Source: Pleodorina starrii (lineage: Eukaryota > Chlorophyta > Chlorophyceae > Chlamydomonadales > Volvocaceae). From it: a stretch of 64,000 bases of DNA. The position numbers and the translations under genes are program-made. The stretch spans positions 2,702,001 to 2,766,000 of the forward strand of contig BRXU01000014.1 in the NCBI GenBank assembly GCA_030267565.1, given 5' to 3'. Below are positions 24,768-36,665 of this stretch, one piece after another. The notes beneath the pieces are model-generated. The model was given only the letters and a program-made list of their open reading frames with translations. It ran no database searches and was not told the DNA's origin. Position 1 is the first letter of the stretch. Each line of letters starts with the position of its first letter.

Positions 24768-24907
24768 CGTGCAGCTGTTTCCGCTTGAACTGGGGAGTGA
24801 CATGGGCGGTGTCGGGAGTTGTAGCCGCCTCGCGCGAGTCTTCATGTGGGGTCAGTGGTGCTATCTTGTAGTTTGCAGGAGAATTTTCTTCAAAAAGTGA
24901 CTTTATA

Positions 24908-25020
24908 GAACAAATTTTGTGGGCTTATTTGTTCTTAAAATTCGCGCCGAAGGCGTTTTTTCAGCGGAAATTGTTCGCCTGGCAGAAGAATTTTTTGGCG
25001 AATTCCCACAAGTTTTGTTC
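24908..25020. repeat. Short element with imperfect terminal inverted repeats
   Basis: GAACAAATTTTGTGGG at 24908-24923 is the imperfect reverse complement (two mismatches) of CCCACAAGTTTTGTTC at 25005-25020. Further inside, AAAATTCGCGCC faces TTTTTTGGCGAATT. The 113-bp unit could fold on itself. An internal ATTGTTCGCCTG recurs near 26097. Confidence 0.6.
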
Positions 25021-25249
25021 CCCTCAGAGTCTCAAACCCTGTAGCTGTAGTTGTGCAGGCGTCCGCAGCAGGTCGGTAGAGACTTGCTCCGGAGACTAGC
25101 TCCGGAGCGTGGTCTGGTTCCCTTCAATCTGGACCACTGAGCTTGTGCAAACATTGGCGTGAGAAGCTTTAATAGAGATCGAATGCGGCTGTATAAAGAA
25201 ATTCAAGTTCAATGGGCAAATTGTTCTGCGCATATAAATTTTACGACTT

Positions 25250-25254
25250 TGTAA
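25250..25254 (+). terminator. TGTAA polyadenylation signal
   Basis: TGTAA lies 483 nt after the metallophosphoesterase stop, a normal distance for a Chlamydomonas-type 3' UTR. It is 12 bp before the terminal inverted repeat of the next element. Confidence 0.5.
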
Positions 25255-25265
25255 TGCTGAATTAA

Positions 25266-26076
25266 CATGACACGTTACGTTATCACTTTACAGGAAACGT
25301 GGTCAGTTCGCATGGGGTAACGGGTCCGCGTACGGGTACGCGTAATTGCTCAGAGGGTCGTCGAAGAATTGCGTGGTCATGTCCATTTATGAATAGCTGC
25401 CTAAGTGACCAAAGCTGCTGGGGCACATATAACGAACCGATACAAGGCCAAGCAGTTATGTGAATACCTTTTATGTGCGCGGGAACAGCGCTTGAGCATC
25501 CGTGCCGTACTATTTTCCGAAATAGTACGACCTACAAGCGCACCGGTCCCTCACCACGGTCGTCACTCCCGAATGAGTTTCTCTGCCGGCTAATCCTGCA
25601 TAAAATCGACATGGATCTTGACAAGGCGCTGCTACTTCTCGACAAGACACAGTGGTCGGTCAGGCCGAGCTTCCGAGAGCCATGCCGACGCTGCCTGACG
25701 CCGCGCAGGGCCGGCCGCGGTTGCAGCCGCTCGCCGACACGCCGCACAACTTTAGTACAATCAATATGCAAACAATGAGCGCGATGAAACCGCCATCGAG
25801 GGCTTGGCGTACTCTGAGAACGAGCTCTCGCGCGATGCGGCCGACCTCAGCGCGTCGGGTTCCATTATGGGCAACGACGCTCGCAGGCTTCGTCCTAAGG
25901 GTTTAACATCGTGCTGGAGTGATATGACATGGGCGCTTTGACGTTGCCGCCTCAAAACATAGTGTGTACGGACCTCGCGCCAACAGACATAACGTCCCCA
26001 AAACAGCCCATGTAAATTGGGATCCGTTTGGGCCTGCCACTTTACATGTAAACGTGAGGTAACGTAACGTGTCATG
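25266..26076. mobile_element. Non-autonomous DNA transposon-like element, copy 1
   Basis: A perfect 17-bp terminal inverted repeat, CATGACACGTTACGTTA, occurs at 25266-25282 and, inverted, at 26060-26076. The 811-bp element is flanked on both sides by TAA (25263-25265 and 26077-26079), which looks like a 3-bp target-site duplication. PIF/Harbinger elements typically duplicate a TWA triplet, so that superfamily is the best guess. No transposase is visible. The interior from 25337 matches 48021-48721. Relative to that copy, a minus-strand reading frame is closed here by a stop at 25401-25403. Confidence 0.75.
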
Positions 26077-26184
26077 TAAATTGGCTATAAAGGCAAATTG
26101 TTCGCCTGCCAAATAAATTTGTCAAGGCCACTCCGGCATATTGTTCCGTCCGGTACAAGACCTCAGACCGAAGATAGCACATTT

Positions 26185-26225
26185 TACGTGTGATTATTTT
26201 CCGTGAGGACGAAACCGCGTACTAG
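26185..26225 (+). ncRNA. Hammerhead-like motif, probably degenerate
   Basis: CCGTGAGGACGAAAC at 26201-26215 matches the stem II and GAAA side of a hammerhead ribozyme core. The expected CTGATGA 5' of it is only partly present (TGATTATTTT), with the catalytic G8 position changed. It may be a dead ribozyme from a retroelement, or chance. Confidence 0.25.
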
Positions 26226-26513
26226 GACGAGAAGGTAGCAACGAGGCCGACTGCCTGCGAGTTGATATAGGCCGCAATAAGTACCGCTGAACCGCCAAAC
26301 AAATACGAAAAGGCGAGAAAACAACGGGGAACAATGCTACGGGGAGCTGATGTCGTACTTTCATCACTTTCGGGTGCCCAAAGTACGGCGCATGGTTTAC
26401 ATGGTTTACAAGGTTTACGGCTCTCTTCTTGTACGTATGCCTTGATTGACTTTTCAGACGAGGTCATAGCTGCGTGAAAATTAAGTCGGTAGGATGTAGG
26501 CAAAATTGCCAAG

Positions 26514-28333
26514 ATGGATGCGTGGATTTGCCCCGTATGCTATCGCGAGCACATTTCTTCGGACCAGCGCTATGTAATCCAAAACTGCGGCCACCAATAC
26601 TGCGCAAGAGTAAGTTGTTCGCCTCGCAAAGGCCGCTTCGGCGTCGGATGATGAACGGTCACACTTCCTTGCTCCGGCGTGTTCATTCCCAGCTGATCCC
26701 CAGCGCCCATCCTCCCACCTTCTGCTCCTGCATAGAATTAACCGAACCTGCAAACAGCATACGCCAAACCGCCCCCCAACAACCTTGGCTCCTACCCTAC
26801 AGTGCCTAGCGGAGCACGTCTGGCGGCAGCAGAGCCACCCGCGCCCCGCCTGCCCCATCTGCCGCCAGCCAATGCTGCTCTGCGGGCCCGGCAGCAGCAG
26901 CACCAGCAGCGACCGCGGCTCCCAGCTAGCCGACGCCCGCGACTGTGCACGCCCAGCCGCAGCCCCACCGGCTGCTTCAGGGTCAGCGCCGGGTGGGGCG
27001 CTCCTGCCGCTCCAGATCGGGCGAGTGCGTTTCGAGGTGCGTGTGCAGTGCATCGCATCATCCCTCGGGGGCTGAGACTCGGGCCAGGGCCAGCAATGGG
27101 GTCGGGGGCGGTCTAGGAATTGCGATACCGGTATGCAGCAGGAGGAGATTATCTGGTTGGTATGTTAACCTACCGCCGCTCCCGCGCCGTGCTTCACCGC
27201 AGCTCCAGCTGAGCGACCCGCGGGTCGTAGGCGCGGGGCGCGTCCGAGAGGCCATCTGCACCCTGTTCCGTCTGGATCCTGGCAGGTGAGCCGTTCGCCT
27301 CCTACGGTATCCGAGTTCAGGTCCGATTTCGGGACTTCGGGTCCAGGTCTTCGAGAGGGCTTCGAGTGCCTGTTCGCCATTCGTCTGGGAGGGCTTCGAG
27401 TGCCTGTTCGCCATTCGACGAGCCTAAGATTTGCAAATTAGGCGCAGTTTCGCAACAAAACCCAACCCAATCCGAGGCCGCCGTGCCGGCAGGCGCAGGG
27501 AGGTGGACCGCTAACCCAACGCCCCGACACTCCGACCAATGCCTCGAGCCCCTGCTTCCGATGTAGGGTAACGCTTTCGGCCCCTCCGCCCTCAGGCATC
27601 TGCTTGCTAGAGTCGCCTCCGCTCCACCGCTGCCGGTGTCGCTTTCATGAGCCCGCAGACTCAAGCTCGTGAGCCGGGGTCGCTGCCTGGAGAGTGAGGA
27701 GGAGCTGCGGGCGGCGGCGGCGAGCCGGGCGGCGGTGGTGGTGGTGGCATCGCGGGGGAAGGCGCCGTCGTGGGCCGCCAGGCGGTGAGTGAGTGCCGCA
27801 CGGCAGGTTACGACTCGAAACTCATTCTTTGAGCCGCAATCATCGTGCATTTAGGGGCGTCACGCAGCCCCCATGGGGCCCGATCCCGTAGTATCTGGTA
27901 GAGGCATCCCGTCCCTTCGCCGGCCGTGGCCCTCAATGCCATACAGAATGGGAGCCGGCAGCAGTAACACTACCAGCACCAGCAGCACTAGCAAGAGCAT
28001 CTCTTCGCCCAGCCGAAAGCTCCTGGCGTTGTCCCCTTCTCCCCCTTGCATAGGGCCCAGCAGCTGCTTGGCGCCGTACACCGCCTCCTGAGCTCCTGGC
28101 TGAGGCGGCTGGCGGCTACGGCCGCGGCCCGGCGCCTGCGGGGCATGTGGCAGCCGCTGGCGGAGACACTGCGCGTCTTCGCGGCCTCCCTGCACCCCTC
28201 CTTTGCTGCGCCGGCGCCGACCCGCGCAGCGTTGAGCGGTGGCGTTGCGGCCGACACGGTCCCGGGATCTGAGCCCCATCCGCAGCCACAGCCGCCGGGA
28301 GCGGGTCCCGCTAGGGGCCGGCGAGCGGACTAG
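26514..28333 (+). CDS. RING-HC finger protein, putative E3 ubiquitin ligase
   Basis: Exons 26514-26609, 26803-27036, 27203-27285, 27659-27784 and 28054-28333 give 272 aa. The N-terminus is a RING-HC finger: WICPVC at residues 5-10, NCGHQYCARCLAEH split across the first intron, then PACPICRQP. The C3HC4 spacing fits, so a ubiquitin-ligase role is likely; partners are unknown. The rest is Ala/Pro/Arg-rich with a helical stretch (VHRLLSSWLRRLAATAAARRL) that could be amphipathic. No signal peptide is seen. The ATG is the first in the exon and lies five residues before the first zinc ligand. Later exons rest on splice signals and phase only, so they are less certain than the RING itself. Confidence 0.83.
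27358..27420 (+). repeat. 31-bp tandem duplication in RING-gene intron
   Basis: GGGCTTCGAGTGCCTGTTCG begins at 27358 and again about 31 bp later, both copies followed by CCATTCG. It lies in the intron 27286-27658. Confidence 0.8.
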
Positions 28334-30050
28334 CGGCCCCTGCGCTGCGCTGCTCCAGCTAGTGGGTACATGAAATCTTTCCCAAGATCCCAACTGCAGC
28401 GTAGGAGGCGTCACCCAACACGACCCAGCAGGTGGGCGATGTTGAGAAAGGACAACGGAGGATCAGAAGACGACACAGGCGGAGAGCGCGAGGGTGACGC
28501 GACAGACCTGCGGGAGTTTCAGAGGCGATGGTGAGGCTTTTTTGTCGTCGGCCTGATGGATGAAATTGCGTGAACCCAGGGTTCGTGGTGTACTTCTTCC
28601 TTATACTGCAACATGCGTTGCCTGCATCAATGCGTAAAGCGCGTCTCGAAGGCCGCCGGCAAATGTGGCCGCGCTGGTAATGGCGGCTGCGGCAGTTGAT
28701 GCTGCACGTCATGTGCGGCAAGACATCAGCCGAGCACACCAGCACGAGATGAAAGGCAGCCAAGCCAGACTACCAGCGCTGCTATCAGTGTGCCAGGCCT
28801 GACAGCCACTACAGCCCCAAGCTGGCCCGCGCGGGGCCACGGGCACCTCCACACGAGACAAACGCGCGCGCGAAGCGTGTGCTGGCCACCAAGACCGCAC
28901 GAGGAGTACCGCACCACACAGCGGCACGCGACAACCTACACACGCGCCACGTCATCAAGTCCGTCATTGTTGCCGGTTAATCGTGTGCGCCGCAAGACGC
29001 GCTGCGAAATACGACAAGTACAGTGCAGTACAGTGTGTCTCGCATAGTCGCATTGGCTTGTTACCGAAACTACCATGGACCGAGTTCTGCCAGCACCCCC
29101 CCCCCCAAATCCCCCGCCGTACCGCACTCCGCAGAAGACACGTGTCCAGCGCCCCCGCAACGATCCCACAGCCACCCTCCTTCTCCGGGCTGTGCTCTGA
29201 ATCCTACCTTACACATGCGGACGCATGGAATGTTTCCCCCCTACATAACACAACGCACGAGAACAGCAGACTCGGTGGCATCCCGACCAGAGGGCCCACC
29301 ACGGCCCCAGCGCGGAGCCAGTCAGCCAGCAGGCCAGCCAGTCAGGCATCACGACCCCCAGACACCTCCTCCCTGCTCACCACATACACAAGAGAGATAT
29401 AATATATGAAGCGCGAGGAGCCCCCCTACGTACCCATCACTGCACGCCCCAGCCCAACGCCACGCCAACCGCTCCAGCGCGCGAGCGCGCACGTGCGCTT
29501 CTGCTGCTTCTGCATTGTCCTTCCCGAGTTACCACTGCGCACCTCCCCCCAAGCCCCCGATTGGACGGATCGGCGGCCCATCAGCCGATCAGCCATTAGA
29601 GCCATCCGCGGCAACATCATCATCATCATCCTGCCCAGTGCAGCCTCGCGAAACGTATTTATTGCGGCATTCCTTCGCGCGCGGGCCGGGCCCGTGCGAC
29701 GCCCCGCCCCTCGGCCCCCGCGCCCCCCCCCCGGGTACCCAGCCACACGCGGCTCTCATCGAAACCGCATCCACGGCACCACTCCGCCGGCTGCCTCGCG
29801 TGTTGCGACCTGACTGCAGCAGCACGTGTCGCTTGCGCCTCGGTCCCAGCTCCCGTCTCGCCGCCCCTGCGCGCCCCGGCCTAACATCTCCCGCCCCCCG
29901 CCCCCCACCCGCGTCAACTGTTAACCACCCCCCCACCCGCACCCCCGCACCGCTGACGCCCGCCCCCCACCATTCTCGCCTCCATTCACCGCCACTACCG
30001 GACGATCCCGTCAATCCTCGCCCCCCCTCCACGCCTCCATCCTCGCCCCC
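28334..30050. other. Convergent 3' region, RING gene / threonine deaminase
   Basis: It should hold the two 3' UTRs. The minus-strand TGTAA at 29209-29213 probably ends the threonine deaminase message. Long plus-strand frames at 29400-30057 are C-rich low complexity and probably only mirror that 3' UTR. No further gene is seen. Confidence 0.6.
29209..29213 (-). terminator. TGTAA polyadenylation signal (minus strand)
   Basis: TTACA on the plus strand, 838 nt past the threonine deaminase stop. It is the first such signal I found downstream of that gene. Confidence 0.5.
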
Positions 30051-33000
30051 CTACTGAATGAACTGGTCGAACACCTGGCGGACCTGCCCCTGCAGCTCCT
30101 TGAACGCAAAGCCCTCCTCGCCGGAGCCGCGGAGAGACTGCAGAGCCGACTCGAAGCGGGCCTCGTCGTAGGGGGGGACCTGAGGAGGAGGAGGAGCAGG
30201 AGCAGGAGGGAGGAGCAGGACGCATGGGCGTGTGCGTGCGGGTGTGGGTTCGGCGGGCGCGATGGCGATGGCGGCAGGTAGCGGCGCGATCGGCAGTCAC
30301 GAAGCCATGCGAAGGGCGAGTGGGCTCACGTCGCGCTGGACCGCGAGGGTGGAGATGAAAATGGCGACGGCGGTGGGCACTCTGATACATCACCGCAGTT
30401 ACACTCCCGCTCTCCTTCTCTGCCCCCCAGCACCCCGCCCCCCTCTCACCTGCACCCCCAGCAGCACGCTTGACTCCCTGTTCCCCGAGTTGCGGTAGTG
30501 GAACAGCGTCACGTTCCAGGCGGGCGACACCACATCCAGGAAGCGCCGCAGCGCCCCGGGCCGCTCCGGGAACACCACCTGCAGAATCTTCTCAGCCTCG
30601 ATGTGGCCCGTGTACGACCGAGCGCGACCGCCAGCCAGGTGGCGCAGGTGGACCTGCAGAGGCACACAAACAGACATACACACACACGCGTAGAAAGACA
30701 CACAGAGACACACATAGGCGGGCGGGACATGCGATGCATTACGTTGTGGGCCACCGTAACAGTTGGGTGGGCCCCAGAGCCTCGGGAGGCCAAAGCTGAC
30801 CGCAACCAGAGGCGGTCTGGACGGGGCCGCAACCAGACGGCACGTCCCTTCCGGAGACACCCCCAAACTCAATAACCCAACCCCAAAGCAGAATCCGCCA
30901 CCTCGGGGCCCCTCCGCACCCGCACCCGCCCCCAAAAGGCGCCTTACCCGGTTACCCCGCCCCCCGCCCCCCACCCCCCACCCCCGCCCCCCCCACCTGC
31001 GCCACCTCCAGCCCACTGATGTCCGTGGAGTCCATTCCCGCCCCGTTGAGTCGCTCCAACAGCGCCGTCAGCTGCTCGGGACTGCGGATGCCCACACCCC
31101 ACAACACCTGCGTGGCCGCCGAGTGTGTGTGTGTGGAGGAAAGAGAATTGAGAGTCTGCACCCTTGTGTGTGAGGTGTGTGTATGTGAGGTGTTACAGGT
31201 CCTCCGGGCCTGACGCTGGCCCGGGGACGCTGCTGGCGACCCGGAAAGGGACGCTGCGAGTGCTGTGTGTGTCCGTCTCAGGCCGCAGGCGTGCTCTTGC
31301 CTGCCCCCCCACGCGCACGCTCACACACACACCCAAAGCGCAAGCGCTCGGCAGCGGTCGGTAGCGGTCGGTACCTGCGCGGTTGAGCCGGCCGAGTAGC
31401 GGTACTTGAACTCGGTCACCGAGAGGTCCGAGTCGGAGGAGAGCGCGATGGAGATGAACTCCCTGACGAAGGGGGGGGGGCAGCGGGCAGCAGGGAGCGG
31501 GGAGCGGGGAGGGGAGTTTGAAGAGTGAATTTGCAAAATGGAAACAAGAAGGGGGAGGGGAGGGGAGGCGGGGTGGGATGGAGGGGTGGGATGGAGAGGT
31601 GTTGTTTGGGTGCAATGCGTGGGAAAGGCTGCGTGTGAGTGATGTGTGGAGGGTAAGAAAAGAAGACATCGCAGCTTAGGATGTGTGGATGTGTGGAGGG
31701 GAGGGAAAGGGGCGACGCCTCCCCTCCCCTCCCCTCCCCGCTGCCCTCTGCCCGCCCATTTGCAGCAAGAAACAACCCACAGCTCCACCAAATCCACCAC
31801 CACTTCCACCAACACCGCCACCCCCAATATCGTCACCCACTTAAAGGCTCCGGGCCGCTCGGGGATGGTGGTGGTGAGGGTTGCCTCCGTGCGCCCCCCC
31901 ACATTGGCCAGCTCAGCCACCAGCCTCAGCCGCTCAAAGTTCATGTTGGCGCCGCTGGTCACCGCAACCACCGTGGCGCCTGGGGGCAGGGGAGGGCAGG
32001 GCGGGGCAGGGGCAGGGGAGGGCAGGGGCAGGGGAGGGGAGGCGGGGCAGGGCAGGGGCAGGGCAGGGGAGGAAGCGGGGTTGCGGGACGTGGGGCGAGG
32101 GCGAGTGCAGGCGCGCTGGGGAGGGAAGCCACGCAGCGAGACCGAGACCGAGACGGAGCTGGTAAACGTAATCCACCTCCTTCCCCTCCATTCCCAACCA
32201 CAGACATAGGCCCCAAGCCCCCAGGCGCTGCCCCAGAGCCGCCGCCGCCGCCCCACCCACCCGCGGATCCTGCCCCCACCCGCCGGCCCTGACCCACCCA
32301 CCCAGCGGCCCCCACCCCGCACCCACCCTTCAAGCCGTGGCGCTTGAGCCATGCCTTTGCCCCCGCCACCGCCAGCGCCCCCGCCGGCTCCAAAATGGAC
32401 CTGGTCTCATTGAACACGTCCTTGATGGCGGCAGAGGTGGCCGAGTTGTCCACCAACACGACGCCGTCGATCAGCTGGCGACACAGACGGAACGTCTCCT
32501 GACCCACCTGCGGGGTTGATGGGGTGAGGCGATGGCCGATGGGGGCTTGCTAGGGTTGTGTGTGCGTGAACGTGTGCGTGTGCGTGAACATGTGTGTGTG
32601 CGTGTGGACGACATCAGGGTTTCCTTGTGCGGTGTGGGGGTGTGGGGGTGTGTGGGGGTGTGTGGCTCCCCCACCTGCTTGACCGCCACTCCGTCCGCGA
32701 ATGCGTCCACACGCGACAGCGCCACTCGCTCCCCCCGGGCGAGACTCAGCGCCATTGCGTTGGCGCCCGTGGGCTCCACACCAATGACCTGCGGGTGCGG
32801 AGAGCACACACAGCGGGTGCAGCAGGTGCAGAGAACACAGACAATAGGAGGGCGGTGCCCTCACCCTTGAATGGGCCCAGAAGCCCCCCACACTGTAACA
32901 TTAACATTAACATAACACAGACACAAGAGGGAGAGTGCTTAGGCGGTCTTTCCGTCGGGGCTGGGATAGCAGCCCCTGGCCAGCGTCAGGGCCCGGTCAG

Positions 33001-33296
33001 ATACTGTAAACGACACACACAAACACACAAACACACACATAACACACATATATGAGCAGGAGGGGCGGGGCGGGGGGGGGGGGCGGGGCAGGCGGGAGGG
33101 GGCAACAGACGGGGGGCAGGCGGTGAAGGGCATGACTCAGTGGGCCGCTCGGGGCGGCCAATCGCGGGTGACCCCCGGGTCGCATACCTTGATGTTGGGG
33201 TAGAGGGCCTTGGTGAACGCGGCGATGCCGGCGATGAGTCCCCCGCCCCCCACTGGCACGAAGATGGCGTCCAACTTGTCGGGCTCGGACAACTGC

Positions 33297-33347
<51 letters not shown>

Positions 33348-33348
33348 T

Positions 33349-33383
<35 letters not shown>

Positions 33384-33384
33384 T

Positions 33385-33423
<39 letters not shown>

Positions 33424-33444
33424 TAGGCAGGCAGGCAGGCAGGT

Positions 33445-33475
<31 letters not shown>

Positions 33476-33504
33476 TAGGCAGGCAGGCAGGCAGGCAGGC
33501 AGGT

Positions 33505-33563
<59 letters not shown>

Positions 33564-33564
33564 T

Positions 33565-33603
<39 letters not shown>

Positions 33604-33616
33604 TAGGCAGGCAGGT

Positions 33617-33715
<99 letters not shown>

Positions 33716-36665
33716 CACGGTGCGAGACTGGAACCGCAGCGATGAACGAGGCGGGTGGAGAGGGGAGGTCGCATGATTTGTGCGTGGTCAGGTGCTCATG
33801 GACTGGACTGGACCGGACCAGACTGCGCACGACCATAACCGTCATCCTGTCCAGAAAGCAGCAGCTTCCTTCCGCCCGCCAACGGGCAACCGGAAACACC
33901 ACCGAAACAAACCACCCCGACCTTCCCCTCCTCCCCCGAGAGCCCTCCCAACACCCCAACACCCCAGTGGCCCCCCAGCCCCCCGACGCCCCCGCAAGTC
34001 CTCCAAAGCCGCACCTGCCGCATGATCTCATCGCCAATGGTCCCCTGTCCCGAGATGGTGAACGGGTCGTCGTACGGCGGGATGAAGGTGAGTCCCTGCT
34101 CCGCCGCCCGCGCCACCGCCGCCGCCTGCGCCTCCTGGTAGCTCTCCCCCACCAGCACCACCTGGCCCCCCAGCTTGCGCACATTGGCTACCTTGATCTC
34201 GGGGGTGTTGACCGGCATGCAGATGATGGCGGTGCAGCCCTGCGGGGGGGAGGGGGAGGGGGGGAGCGGGAGGGACATGGGGGTCAGGGAGTGATATGCT
34301 TCATTATATAACATGAGACACTACGGAGGGACATGGGAGGGACATGGGGAACACACTAGGGAGGGACATGGGGGACACAAACATACATGGAGCCCAGGGC
34401 GAGGGGAAAGGGAGGAGGATGGGGGTGGTGGCGGTGGTGGCGGTGGTGGTGGCGGTGGTGGGGTGGGAAAGAAGAGCGCAGCGGTGGGGTCAGGGAGTGA
34501 TATGCTCCGTTATAGAAAAATGAGTCCCTGCGGACGTTGTTGATCAAGCTGCTACCGCAGCGCTGGGGTGGGAGGAAGGGGAAGGGGAAGGCAAGGCCAG
34601 CGGGTGCCACAGCGCGGGGGGCGGCCGGAGGCACACCTTCCGTTACGCAGCCCTCACCCCCTCCTGACCCTCGACGCGACCTCCACCCCACACGCCGCAG
34701 CCCCGCTCACCATCTTTGACGCCGCCAGGGCCACCCCCTGCGCGTGGTTGCCCGCACTGCTGGTGATGACCCCCCGGGCCCGGGCCTCAGCGGGCAGCTT
34801 GGCCATCTTGTTGTATGCGCCTGTGGGGATGGGGCGGGGGAAAAAAGAAGATACCGGGGATGGGGAGTCGAGCGGGGGGAGAGAACTGGCTGACTGGCTG
34901 GCATACGCAGACACGCCCAATACCCACCCAGCATCCACCCATACCCTCAAAACCACCCACCCACCCACCCACCCACAGACGTGGGTACCGGTAGTCCGTT
35001 CTCCAGCGGCGACTCCATTCCCTCGCTGACATTTTGTCTTCATCACCACCCGCCCACCCAACCATAGTTCCATACCCATCGACCCGCACGCCGCACCCAC
35101 CCCTGAGTTTGAATGATCACCCACCCCTGAGTTTGAATGAGAACACCGGCTGCAAGTCCTCCCTCTTGAGCAGCACGGTGTTGCCAATGGCCTCGCTCAG
35201 CTTCTTGGCCTCCTCCAGGGGGGATTGGATCTGGTGGCCGGAGCGGGGGGGGGGAGGTGGAGGGTGAGGGTGGGGAGGTGGCCCGAGCGGGGGGGGAGGT
35301 GGCCCGAGCGGGTGAGGGAAACGGCGAAGGGAGGGAGGGTGGGAGCGAGGCACGGCGCCGCCCGCATGTGCCGCGCAGCGCACCGCCGTCGGGACGTGGG
35401 CCGTTTCCTTCTCCTGGCCAGCCTCTCGCGCACCCGACAGACGGCCTGCTGCTAGGAAACCCACGTATGGCCTTGTGCCTGTCAGCTGCCGAGCCGGGCC
35501 TGCCTGAGCTCTGTCGCGCTGGAAAGCCATCGCCACCGGCAGCTGGCAAACCGTGACACCGACCGTTGCGGTTACATGACGGAGACGGGAGGCCCCCGCA
35601 CTCCGAACCCCGGCGGCCCGCCACGGCCTAAAACACTTTCCCAGGCGCCGGGGCCGCCATGCACGAGAGCTCGTCCCAGTGCCGTACCGCGACGTCGTAC
35701 ACTCGCGCGGTGAGGATCTCCCGCAGGTAGCCGTCCGGTTCGAAGCGCCACTTGTTCGCGGCGCAGCCCTCCGGGCCCTGCGTCAATGTGTGTCGTACAT
35801 CGGCGTACGGCAGAGCACAGCACGTGCAGACTGAGGAGGTATACGGACGCGCGTACGGCATGCAGAGATGCGCGGATGAGCGCTCAAAGGTGCAGTGCCT
35901 GCGCGAAGCTTATGTAATGGCCCTGCCACAGCGAAGTATCGTACAGATGGACAGCCATGTTTTAATTCAAGGACCAGCAGAGGCGCCGATGGATGCATAA
36001 ATGCTGCAGGGTGGTCGGCGGGATGTGGAGTTGCGAGCGTTGTTGAGAGTCGTCGGCGGTTGTTGTAAAATTGTTACAGTGGGCTCGGAAGAGTCGGCGG
36101 TGTGTTTAATTGTTGGGACCCTGCCAGGTTTGGCATTCAAACGCCATTTGCTCTCCGTTAAGAATACAGCGGAAGGGCAGGGAATTCACCAAGACAGCCA
36201 TGGAAGTGGAAGGCTTGCGTCGATATGTGTGGAAGGGAGAAGCGATTGGGGCGAGGCCCAGGGCGGGCCGCAGTCGCCGAAACCCGCCGCAACACCCAAC
36301 GGCGATGCCCCCTCTACCTGGCAGGCTGCCTGGGTGCAGCCGAAGCACCGGAACACGTCGTCCGGCAGGTTCATGCCCTCCCGATTGATGGGGCCGAGCT
36401 CGCCAAGAGCCAGCACGAAATCCTCCGGGACGCAGACGGAATTCTTTGACGATGTCGGCGCGGGACCGGGCTGCACGCCATTGCCGCCGGCAGGCGGCGC
36501 AACCACCTGCGGCCTCTCGCCCGCAATGGTGCGGCAGATGATGTCCGCTGTCCGGGGAGTTGGCGACGACAGCCCGCTCCACGTGAGGCGATGCACGCAA
36601 GAGGGTCGAGACCGTGCATTGCAAAACCTGCCCTGGGAAGTGGAGGGCAGAAGTGACCTATCCAT
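30051..36665 (-). CDS. THD1: Biosynthetic threonine deaminase (threonine ammonia-lyase), plastid
   Basis: This PLP enzyme turns threonine into 2-oxobutanoate, the first and feedback-regulated step of isoleucine synthesis in the plastid (OMR1 in Arabidopsis, ilvA in bacteria). Thirteen exons: 36665-36318, 35777-35688, 35230-35125, 34820-34711, 34239-34015, 33292-33188, 32788-32675, 32507-32327, 31979-31841, 31462-31375, 31107-30997, 30653-30450 and 30179-30051; all in phase, 649 aa. After a Ser/Arg-rich transit-like N-terminus come REILTARVYDVA, VFSFKLRGAYNKM (catalytic Lys), SSAGNHAQGVA, the PLP-phosphate loop VPVGGGGLIAG and VTSGANMNFERL. Two C-terminal ACT-like regulatory units follow (TTIPERPGAFK; VVFPERPGALRRFL), so isoleucine control is expected. 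A cysteine cluster (CFGCTQAACQGPEGC) precedes the catalytic domain. Confidence 0.96.
33299..33717 (+). repeat. (AGGC)n microsatellite next to a 3' splice site
   Basis: About 420 bp of AGGC units with scattered AGGT variants fill more than half of the threonine deaminase intron 33293-34014. On the coding strand this is a CTGC/GCCT tract that runs to within a few bases of the acceptor at 33293. It makes spurious poly-(ACLP) reading frames. Confidence 0.97.
35095..35140 (+). repeat. 22-bp direct repeat covering a 5' splice site
   Basis: A perfect 22-bp repeat occurs at 35095-35116 and 35119-35140 (period 24). On the minus strand both copies contain CAGGG|GTGGGT. The copy at 35119-35140 is the exon end and donor used in the threonine deaminase model. 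Using the other donor would add 24 nt with an immediate TGA. Confidence 0.85.

Larger units (their letters stand above)
24768..26513. other. AT-rich intergenic region with mobile-element remains
   Basis: Clearly lower in GC than its neighbours. It holds the TGTAA at 25250, a short inverted-repeat element, an 811-bp element with terminal inverted repeats and a hammerhead-like motif, all listed separately. No host gene is seen. Confidence 0.7.

Noticed and set aside
33299..33717. Regular repeat resembling a CRISPR or satellite gene array
   Set aside because: The unit is a 4-bp microsatellite with no unique spacers.
33137..33718. Long ACLP-repeat reading frames on the minus strand
   Set aside because: They are translations of the AGGC microsatellite, which lies in a threonine deaminase intron.
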